Assembly: GCA_025934375.1 (NCBI GenBank) | Contig: JAICYD010000039.1 | Coordinates: 1-50,562, forward strand | Direction: 5' to 3' | Origin: Streptosporangiaceae bacterium | GTDB taxonomy: Bacteria > Actinomycetota > Actinomycetes > Streptosporangiales > Streptosporangiaceae | DNA: 50,562 bases | The notes under the pieces: generated by a model | What the model saw: only the letters and a program-made list of their open reading frames with translations | Databases searched by the model: none | What the model was told of the DNA's origin: nothing | Program-made: the position numbers and the translations under genes | Shown: one piece after another, positions 15,067-21,026 of the stretch | Layout of the letters: every line of letters begins with the position of its first letter | Position numbering within the stretch: the first letter of the stretch is position 1

Positions 15067-16008
15067 GTGGATGGCAGGGCACGCGCGAACGAGAACGTGA
15101 AGGCCAGCGAGATAGCCACGACCGCGCAGTTGACGGCGCGCGGGATCTCGCCGGCTCGTCGGCGGCGCCTGGTTCGAGAGGGAGAGCTTACCCAGCTTCG
15201 CCGTGGGGTGTACGTGACGGCATCGGCTCTGGCGCGGTCCGCGGATAACCCAGCGAGAACGCACGCGCTTCACGTGGTGGCCGCATTACTGCCCTCTAAG
15301 GCGGCCGCGGTGGCGAGCCATGAGTCCGCGGCGCTGATACACGGCATCGACCTGCTGGGCCGGCGTCAGGATGACAACTCGGTCACCGTGACGAGGATGC
15401 TTCGGGGGCCCGGGAGCCGGTCAGGAGTCGCCGACGTCACGGTCCACGTCGCGAGACTGCCGCCTGAGCACGTGACGAGGCGCTATGGAGTGCCGACGGC
15501 GACCGCCGCGCGAACCGTCGTCGACCTGGCGCGGTCCCGGCCCTTCATGAACGGGGTCGTCGCGGCGGATTCCGCCTTGCGGGCCAGGAAGGCAACGCGA
15601 GCCGAGCTCACCGCGGTCCTCGATTTCTGCAAGAGCTGGCCCGGGATCGAGGCTGCCAGGCGGGTCGTCGAATTCGGCGATCCCAGGGCCGAGTCCGCCC
15701 TGGAGTCCTGCGCGCGTGTCATCTTTCGTGAGCACGCATTGCCTGCCCCGCAGCTGCAAGCCGAGTTGTTCGCCGAACGCCCGTGGCGGGCGGACTTCTA
15801 CTGGCCGCAGTACGCAACGATCGCCGAAGCCGATGGCCTGGCGAAGTATGAGGGCACGGCGCGGGCGATCTCGCAACTCGAGCGCGACAAGGCACTGCGC
15901 GCGGCGGGCTTCAAGGTCGTTCACTTCACCTGGGACCAGCTGTTTCGCGAGACCGATCGGGTCATCAGCTGGATCCGGCAGGCTTTCTCAAGTCCGAGCG
16001 CCTGGTGA
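15067..16008 (+). CDS. AbiEi-type antitoxin-domain protein with DUF559-like C-terminus
   Basis: The 313-residue protein has an N-terminal winged-helix region (ASEIATTAQLTARGISPARR, then GELTQLRRGVYV) typical of AbiEi antitoxin-domain proteins (about 10-60). A middle region with ALHVVAALLP, AVASHESAALIHGIDLLG and TVVDLARSRPF follows. The C-terminal part has a Vsr/DUF559-like nuclease fold (WRADFYWPQYATIAEADG, ERDKALRAAGFKVVHFTW). In type IV systems AbiEi is the antitoxin to a nucleotidyltransferase toxin and autoregulates through repeats upstream. No AbiEii toxin gene is adjacent, so this is an orphan. GTG 15067 has GGGAGG 5 nt upstream. The repeat cluster upstream may be its operator. Confidence 0.82.
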   Translation: MDGRARANENVKASEIATTAQLTARGISPARRRRLVREGELTQLRRGVYVTASALARSADNPARTHALHVVAALLPSKAAAVASHESAALIHGIDLLGRRQDDNSVTVTRMLRGPGSRSGVADVTVHVARLPPEHVTRRYGVPTATAARTVVDLARSRPFMNGVVAADSALRARKATRAELTAVLDFCKSWPGIEAARRVVEFGDPRAESALESCARVIFREHALPAPQLQAELFAERPWRADFYWPQYATIAEADGLAKYEGTARAISQLERDKALRAAGFKVVHFTWDQLFRETDRVISWIRQAFSSPSAW

Positions 16009-16036
16009 GAGACTGGTCCCAGGAGGAGGTGTCCTC

Positions 16037-16918
16037 ATGGCGGACGAGTGCGACGAGCACGCCCGGCACCGGCCGGGGGAGCGGCTGCGCCCCTATGTCG
16101 CCTGGTGCACCGGATACCGGCAAGCCGGCATCGCGCCGGCCGTGCACCGGGGGCTGCCGTCGCCGTGGCTCACGCTCATCGTCACGCTGGATGACCCGCT
16201 GGTGATCGCCCGGCATCCCGACCCGCGCCAGCCGGCCAGCAGGCATGACGTCCTGCTCGGCGGGCTGCACACCTCGCCCGCCATGATCACCCACCAGGGC
16301 AGGCAGTCCGGGATCCAGTTCGCGCTCACCCCGCTGGGCGCCCGCGCGCTGCTCGGGATGCCCGCCGCCGAGCTCGCCAGCATCGACGTGGACGCGGCCG
16401 ACGTGCTCGGTGGCCGCGCGGACGAGCTTCGCGAGCAGGTGCTGGCGGAGGCGGACTGGCCCGGCCGGTTCGCGGCCGTGGAGGACTTCTTCGCCCGCCA
16501 CCTCCCCGCGCTCGAGCCGGGGCCGCGGGGGAGCGGATTCTCCCCGGCCGTCCGGGATGAGGTCAGCTACGCCTGGCGGCGGCTGCGCGAGACGCGCGGC
16601 GCCGTCAGCGTCGCCGACCTGGCCGAGGAGACAGGCTGGTCGGCGCGCCACCTCAGCGCGCAGTTCCGCGCCGAGACGGGCCTTTCCCCGAAGGAGGCAG
16701 CCCGGGTCGTGCGGTTCGACCGGGCTCGCCGGACCCTGCTGCGCCGGGGCGCCGCAGGGCGGCTGGCAGCACTGGCCAGCCTGGCCGCGGAATTCGGCTT
16801 CTACGATCAGGCGCACATGGCCCGTGAATTCCGCGACCTGGCGGGCTGCCCGCCCAGCCAGCTGCTCGCCGAGGAGCTCCGAAACGTCCAAGCCGTGTCG
16901 CCCAGTGACTGGGAATGA
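16037..16918 (+). CDS. AraC-family transcriptional regulator
   Basis: The 293-residue protein has an N-terminal sensing region (about 1-180) and a C-terminal AraC double helix-turn-helix (VSVADLAEETGWSARHLSAQ, ETGLSPKEAARVVRFDRAR, AALASLAAEFGFYDQAHMAR, FRDLAGCPPSQLL). The N-terminal text (YRQAGIAPAVHRGLPSPWLT, HTSPAMITHQGRQSGIQFAL) matches the DUF6597-like sensor found in many actinobacterial AraC proteins, from memory only. AGGAGGAGGT with 6-nt spacing makes ATG 16037 certain. A VOC-family gene starts 8 bp after its stop, so they form an operon. Confidence 0.92.
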   Translation: MADECDEHARHRPGERLRPYVAWCTGYRQAGIAPAVHRGLPSPWLTLIVTLDDPLVIARHPDPRQPASRHDVLLGGLHTSPAMITHQGRQSGIQFALTPLGARALLGMPAAELASIDVDAADVLGGRADELREQVLAEADWPGRFAAVEDFFARHLPALEPGPRGSGFSPAVRDEVSYAWRRLRETRGAVSVADLAEETGWSARHLSAQFRAETGLSPKEAARVVRFDRARRTLLRRGAAGRLAALASLAAEFGFYDQAHMAREFRDLAGCPPSQLLAEELRNVQAVSPSDWE

Positions 16919-16925
16919 TCGGGGC

Positions 16926-17390
16926 ATGACCCAGAACACGGCAACCGAAAACTCCGCAACCGAAAACTCCGCGACCGGGAACACGGCAACGAAGCAGCCG
17001 CCCGCGCCGAATGTCTGGCCCGCCTTCCGCGCCAATGACGCCCGCGGCCTTATCAAGTTCCTCGTGGAGGCCCTCGGCTTCGAGGAGGTCGTCGTCTACG
17101 GCGAGGCCGACCGCGTGGATCACGCCGAACTGGCCTGGCCGCCGGGCGGCGGCGTCATGCTCGGCTCCGCGCGCGATGAGGCGGAGCAGTCAGGGGTGAC
17201 CGGGCCTGGCCACTTCAGCGCGTACGTCGTCACCAGTGACCCGGACGGCCTCTACGCGCGCGCCGTCGCGCACGGCGCCAAGGTGGCCAGTGAGCTGCAC
17301 GACACCGACTACGGGTCCCGCGACTTCGCGATCGAGGACCCGGAGGGCAACCACTGGTCCTTCGGCACCTACCCCGGTCATCCCCGGTAG
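16926..17390 (+). CDS. VOC-superfamily (glyoxalase/bleomycin-resistance-like) protein
   Basis: The 154-residue protein carries one VOC domain: VWPAFRANDARGLIKFLVEA, GFEEVVVYGEADRVDHAELA, GGVMLGSARD, YVVTSDPDGLYARAVAHGA and SRDFAIEDPEGNHWSFGTYP. The final DPEGNHWSFGTY is the usual metal-ligand strand. Members include dioxygenases, isomerases and antibiotic-binding proteins; this one has no specific assignment. It is cotranscribed with the upstream AraC gene, a common regulator/enzyme pairing. The first 23 residues are a TATENSATENSATGN-type repeat from a 15-bp tandem duplication, outside the fold. Confidence 0.88.
   Translation: MTQNTATENSATENSATGNTATKQPPAPNVWPAFRANDARGLIKFLVEALGFEEVVVYGEADRVDHAELAWPPGGGVMLGSARDEAEQSGVTGPGHFSAYVVTSDPDGLYARAVAHGAKVASELHDTDYGSRDFAIEDPEGNHWSFGTYPGHPR
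16935..16994 (+). repeat. 15-bp tandem repeat, four copies, N-terminal coding
   Basis: Units related to AACTCCGCAACCGAA lie at 16935-16949, 16950-16964, 16965-16979 and 16980-16994, in frame near the start of the VOC gene. Confidence 0.85.
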
Positions 17391-17410
17391 CCAGCGGTGA
17401 CGGCCGCGGT

Positions 17411-17773
17411 TCAGCGATCGGCGGGGGCCGCGTGGCGGGGGCGGTGAGGCGAGGGCCGGCGCGGCGGGGGTCGGTGTTGCGGATGGGCGGGAGCGCCAGC
17501 GCTCCGGCGATGCCGGCCGCCGCGAGTCGAGCCGATCAGCAGGCCGCCCACGACCGGTCCGAGCGCGGGGGCGGCGAACAGCATGATGCCGGCCGCCGGG
17601 GAGATCGAGCGCGCGTTGCCGGGCTTGCCCAGCAGCATGGACATCGCCAGCGGGACCAGCGGCGCGGCCGCCAGGCCCTGCACCGCGCGCGCGGCGATTA
17701 GCAGGCCGATGCCCGGCGCGAGCGCGCACAGCGCCGACGCCAGCGTGAACGCGGCCACGCTGGCCCGGTAGAC
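17411..17773 (-). pseudogene. Fragment of a drug:H+ antiporter (MFS, DHA2-like)
   Basis: The minus strand encodes VYRASVAAFTLASALCALAPG, AARAVQGLAAAPLVPLAMSM and AAGIMLFAAPALGPVVGGLLIG. These correspond to membrane segments 3-5 of DHA2-type multidrug exporters. A TGA lies five codons before the similarity starts, and after GGLLIG the frame falls into unrelated Pro/Arg-rich text. Only about 115 of the expected ~480 residues remain, so this is an internal relic with both ends lost. The region 17391-17840 contains nothing else. Confidence 0.75.
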
Positions 17774-17849
17774 CGCGGACGTTCAATGGAGATGGGCCGG
17801 GCCGCACGCCAATGAGCTGACGGACGGGCCGGCTGGCAAGATGGGCGTC

Positions 17850-18371
17850 ATGACATGGACAGCGCCCGAGCCCGCGCGTGCCGAACCGCCGATCGCCGGC
17901 CCCGAGCGCCAGCAACTGGATGCCTGGCTGGACTATCACCGGCAGACCCTGCTCGCCAAGTGCGCCGGGCTGACCGGGGAGCAACTCGCCACCGCGAGCG
18001 TCCCGCCGTCGAACCTCACGCTGCTCGGCTTGGTCAGGCACATGGCCGAGGTGGAGCGAGCGTGGTTCCGGACCCGGTTCGCCGCCGAGCCGGCGGGCTG
18101 GATCTACTGCACCGACGAGCAGCCGGACGCGGACCTGGAGAACCTCGACCCCGCGGCCGCCGAACAGGACTACGCGGGCTACCTCCGCGAGGTCGAGCTG
18201 GCGCGGGCCGCCGTGGCGCACCGCGACCTGGATGAGACTTACTTCAACGCCCGCCGCAAGGGCGACATGGACCTGCGCTGGATCTACCTGCACATGATTG
18301 AGGAGTACGCCCGCCATAACGGGCACGCGGACCTACTCAGGGAGCGGATCGACGGCGCGACCGGCGATTGA
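17850..18371 (+). CDS. DinB-fold protein (DUF664-like)
   Basis: The 173-residue protein has the DinB/YfiT four-helix layout: QLDAWLDYHRQTLLAKCAGL, then LLGLVRHMAEVERAWFRTRF, and the C-terminal WIYLHMIEEYARHNGHADLL. The His residues in LVRHMAEVER and EYARHNGHADLL are the typical metal-binding triad. Family members act in mycothiol-dependent or other thiol transfer, but many are uncharacterised. ATG 17850 is preceded by CAAGAT and 7 nt, a leaderless arrangement; an ATG nine bases upstream would add three residues. It is the first of several small orphan enzymes here. Confidence 0.88.
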   Translation: MTWTAPEPARAEPPIAGPERQQLDAWLDYHRQTLLAKCAGLTGEQLATASVPPSNLTLLGLVRHMAEVERAWFRTRFAAEPAGWIYCTDEQPDADLENLDPAAAEQDYAGYLREVELARAAVAHRDLDETYFNARRKGDMDLRWIYLHMIEEYARHNGHADLLRERIDGATGD

Positions 18372-18441
18372 TTGCGTGACCAGAATGTTAATAGCCCGTA
18401 TTGATGGGTGCCTAGTCTTGCGGAGTAGTGCCCTTGCTGCC

Positions 18442-18453
18442 GATACTTCTGGG
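18442..18453 (+). promoter_or_regulatory. Leaderless promoter of the DUF2237 gene
   Basis: GATACT (18442-18447) is followed by six bases and the GTG at 18454, exactly where DUF2237 similarity begins. Confidence 0.5.
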
Positions 18454-18846
18454 GTGGGAGACCGGAATGTACTAGGCGGCGAGCTAGAGGCCTGTGGCAA
18501 CGATCCGCTGACAGGGTTCTACCGGGATGGCTCCTGCACCAGTGGACCCGAGGACCAGGGGAGCCACACCATCTGCGCGGTGGTGACCGCGGAGTTCCTC
18601 GCGCACCAAAAGCGCATTGGCAATGACTTGTCCACGCCCATGCCCCAGTACCGGTTCCCCGGGCTGGTACCCGGCGACCGGTGGTGCGTGACCGCAGCGA
18701 ACTGGCTGCGCGCCTTCAAGGACGGCGTCGCCGCGCCGGTCGTGATGGCCTCGACGCACGAGCGCGCCCTGGCCATCGTGCCGCTGGACGCGCTGCGCCA
18801 GCACTCGGTGGACGTTCCCGCCGACCTCAGCACGCTCGAGGAGTAA
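18454..18846 (+). CDS. DUF2237 family protein
   Basis: The 130-residue protein starts DRNVLGGELEACGNDPLTG and continues FYRDGSCTSGPEDQGSHTIC, FPGLVPGDRWCVTAANWLRA and a closing HERALAIVPLDALRQHSVD. These are the conserved cysteine-bearing blocks of DUF2237, a family of short soluble proteins of unknown function. Longer in-frame starts exist upstream, but similarity begins right at this GTG and a -10 box sits six bases before it. It is read away from the DinB-fold gene, with 82 bp between them. Confidence 0.88.
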   Translation: MGDRNVLGGELEACGNDPLTGFYRDGSCTSGPEDQGSHTICAVVTAEFLAHQKRIGNDLSTPMPQYRFPGLVPGDRWCVTAANWLRAFKDGVAAPVVMASTHERALAIVPLDALRQHSVDVPADLSTLEE

Positions 18847-18851
18847 CCCCG

Positions 18852-19382
18852 CTACCGGCCGCTCTCAGCGGCTTCCCTGATCGCCGCGAGCGTCGCCGCG
18901 ATACCCCGCCGGGCGGTCTCGTACCGGTCCCGCACCTGCCCGGCGGCCCCGTCGCCGAACCGCTGCCCGAAGCGCTCCAGCCCGCCGGGCAGCATCTCCC
19001 ACGACTCCGTCACCTCGGTCCCGCCGGGGACCGGGGCGAACGCGTACCCCCACCGGGTCCAGGTGCCGCCAACGATGAAGGCGAACTCCCGGCCGGGATC
19101 GGCCGCCGCGACCTGGCAGCGCGTCTCCCACGGGTCCCGGCCCGGCGCCTCGTTGCGGCCGGTGAACCACGCGCCGACTTCCGGGCCGTCTCCCTCATCC
19201 CACCAGCAGGATGTCGTCACCGGGCTCCACTGGCCCATCCGGGTGATGTCGGAGACCATGGCGTACAGGGCCTCGGGGGTGGCCGCGACCACGATGGAAT
19301 CGGAGTATGTCAGGGGTGACTGCGGCGTCTCCCGGGGGGTGCGGGGGGTCGCCTCCCCGGGAGATGACTGTGGTGAGTTCAC
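18852..19382 (-). CDS. SRPBCC-family (START/Bet v1-like) protein
   Basis: About 176 residues. After a polar Ser/Pro/Thr-rich N-terminus the fold runs SDSIVVAATPEALYAMVSDI, TRMGQWSPVTTSCWW, EFAFIVGGTWTRWGYAFAPV, GGTEVTESWEMLPGGLERFG and a C-terminal helix YETARRGIAATLAAIREA. This is the polyketide-cyclase/SRPBCC helix-grip fold, which binds hydrophobic ligands; function is unassigned. I chose GTG 19380-19382, seven bases after TACGCT; an ATG seven codons upstream (19401-19403) overlaps the start codon of the divergent aldo/keto reductase gene. Confidence 0.85.
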   Translation of the reverse strand: MNSPQSSPGEATPRTPRETPQSPLTYSDSIVVAATPEALYAMVSDITRMGQWSPVTTSCWWDEGDGPEVGAWFTGRNEAPGRDPWETRCQVAAADPGREFAFIVGGTWTRWGYAFAPVPGGTEVTESWEMLPGGLERFGQRFGDGAAGQVRDRYETARRGIAATLAAIREAAESGR

Positions 19383-19401
19383 GAGAGATAGCGTAGGACT
19401 C
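19383..19401. promoter_or_regulatory. Bidirectional leaderless promoter with one shared -10 box
   Basis: The heptamer TAGCGTA (19389-19395) reads TAGCGT on the plus strand, seven bases before ATG 19402. It reads TACGCT on the minus strand, seven bases before GTG 19382. The same base pairs can thus serve both divergent genes. Confidence 0.55.
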
Positions 19402-20322
19402 ATGGCGATCGAGACGCGAACCCTGGGCCGGACCGAGCAAGACGTGACGATCCTCGGCTACGGGGCGATGGAGTTGCGCGGCGCGCCGCGCGGCCCGGAG
19501 GTTTCCGGCGAGCAGGCCGGGAAGGTCCTGAACGCGGTCCTCGACGGCGGCATCACGCTGATCGACACCTCACCCGACTACGGCGGCAGCGAGGAGCTCA
19601 TCGGCCGCTACCTCGGCCACCGGCGGGATGAGTTCTTCCTCGCCTCCAAGTGCGGCTGCCCGCTGGACCCGTCCGCCAGCGTGCCACCGCCGTACCCGCA
19701 CGACTACCGCCCCGCTAACGTGCGCGCGGGCGTCGAGCGGTCCCTCACCCGGCTCGGCACCGACCGGCTCGACCTCGTGCAGGTCCACATGTCGCCGAGT
19801 AACGCGACGCTGGCCGAGAACGACGTCATCGAGACCCTCTTCGCGCTCCAGCAAGAGGGCAAGACCCGGTTCATCGGCATGTCCGGCATCCTTCCGCACC
19901 TGCCTGAGCACATCGCGCTCGGTGTCTTCGACGTCTTCCAGATCCCCTACTCCGCGCTCCAGCGCGAGCACGAGGACCTCATCACGCAGGCCGCGCAGGA
20001 GGGCGCGGGGACCCTCATCCGCGGCGGCGCCGCCCGCGGTGCCCCCGCCGAGGACAAGAACTGGCAGGCCGACCCGATCGGCCTGGCGACGGGCGAGGGC
20101 CAGCGGCGCTGGCAGTCGGCGGGCCTGGACGGCCTCATCGCCGAGGCCGGCCTGACCAGGATCGAGTTCACGCTGCGCTTCACCCTCAGCCATCCCGCCC
20201 TGACCAGCACCATCGTCGGCACGTCGAGCCTGGAGCACCTGGCCGCCAACCTCGCCATCGCCGAAAAGGGGCCGCTCCCGGGCGATGTCTACGCGGAGGC
20301 CGTAAAACGGCTGGCCGCCTAG
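19402..20322 (+). CDS. Aldo/keto reductase
   Basis: The 306-residue TIM-barrel protein shows the family catalytic residues: Asp and Tyr in DTSPDYGGSEELIGRYLG, Lys in FFLASKCG and His in LVQVHMSPS. The NADPH-binding end is IVGTSSLEHLAANLAIAEK. Such enzymes reduce aldehydes or ketones with NADPH in the cytoplasm; the substrate is unknown. The family's usual GYGAMELRG start is intact. It is divergent from the SRPBCC gene, sharing a -10 box, so the two may be expressed together. Confidence 0.9.
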   Translation: MAIETRTLGRTEQDVTILGYGAMELRGAPRGPEVSGEQAGKVLNAVLDGGITLIDTSPDYGGSEELIGRYLGHRRDEFFLASKCGCPLDPSASVPPPYPHDYRPANVRAGVERSLTRLGTDRLDLVQVHMSPSNATLAENDVIETLFALQQEGKTRFIGMSGILPHLPEHIALGVFDVFQIPYSALQREHEDLITQAAQEGAGTLIRGGAARGAPAEDKNWQADPIGLATGEGQRRWQSAGLDGLIAEAGLTRIEFTLRFTLSHPALTSTIVGTSSLEHLAANLAIAEKGPLPGDVYAEAVKRLAA

Positions 20323-20348
20323 CGAAGGCTGATGCTGTAGTAGGGGAC

Positions 20349-21026
20349 GTGAGCGAAGAGCAAGCCTTGAGCCAAGAGCAAGCACTGACTTCTGGGAAAG
20401 CACTGTCTTCCGCGGAAACACTGTCGTCGGTCGCGGTCTACTGCGGATCCAGCCCCGGCTTCGACCCCGCTTACGCCCAGGCGGCGGCCAGCCTGGGCAC
20501 GCTCCTGGGCCAGCGCGGGACCCGGCTCGTCTACGGCGGCGGGCACGTTGGCCTGATGGGTATCGTCTCCGACGCCGCCCTGGCCGCCGGGGGAGAGGTA
20601 CACGGCGTCATCACCCGCGCGCTGGAGGCCAAGGAGCTAGCCCACCAGAGCCTGGCCAGCCTGGAGGTCGTGGAGACCATGCACGACCGCAAGGCCGCGA
20701 TGGCCGACAAGGCCGACGGGTTCATCATGGCGCCCGGCGGCTTCGGCACGTTGGATGAGTTCTTCGAGGTCCTCACCTGGACGCAGCTCGGCATCCACGT
20801 CAAGCCCTGCGCGGTCCTCGACGTCCAGGGCTTCTTCGGGCCGCTGCGCGCGCAGGTCGACGCGATGGTCGCCGCGGGCTTCGTCCGCCCGGATCACCGC
20901 GACATGCTCATCGTGAGCGCGGACCCGGCGGCGCTCCTGGATCGGATGGCCGCCTGGCGGCCACCCTCCGTGGAAAAGTGGCTCGGCCCCCGGCAGCGCT
21001 TACAGCCGCGGGTCGACGGGCTCTGA
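20349..21026 (+). CDS. LOG-family protein (TIGR00730 type)
   Basis: The 225-residue Rossmann-fold protein has VAVYCGSSPGFDPAYAQAAA, GTRLVYGGGHVGLMGIVSDA and the diagnostic PGGFGTLDEFFEVLTW. LOG-family members are phosphoribohydrolases that release cytokinin-like bases from nucleoside monophosphates, or related nucleotide-processing enzymes. The first ~26 residues are four imperfect hexapeptide repeats (SEEQAL, SQEQAL, TSGKAL, SSAETL) encoded by 18-bp units, outside the fold. Its last 27 bases overlap the end of the Pnkp gene tail-to-tail. The GTG start has no clear ribosome-binding site. Confidence 0.88.
   Translation: MSEEQALSQEQALTSGKALSSAETLSSVAVYCGSSPGFDPAYAQAAASLGTLLGQRGTRLVYGGGHVGLMGIVSDAALAAGGEVHGVITRALEAKELAHQSLASLEVVETMHDRKAAMADKADGFIMAPGGFGTLDEFFEVLTWTQLGIHVKPCAVLDVQGFFGPLRAQVDAMVAAGFVRPDHRDMLIVSADPAALLDRMAAWRPPSVEKWLGPRQRLQPRVDGL
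20352..20423 (+). repeat. 18-bp imperfect tandem repeat, four copies, N-terminal coding
   Basis: Units at 20352-20369, 20370-20387, 20388-20405 and 20406-20423 encode hexapeptides ending in AL or TL at the start of the LOG-family protein. Confidence 0.75.

Noticed and set aside
17190..18326. Long minus-strand frame antisense to the VOC and DinB-fold genes
   Set aside because: It crosses two conserved genes and only incidentally includes out-of-frame text around the MFS relic.
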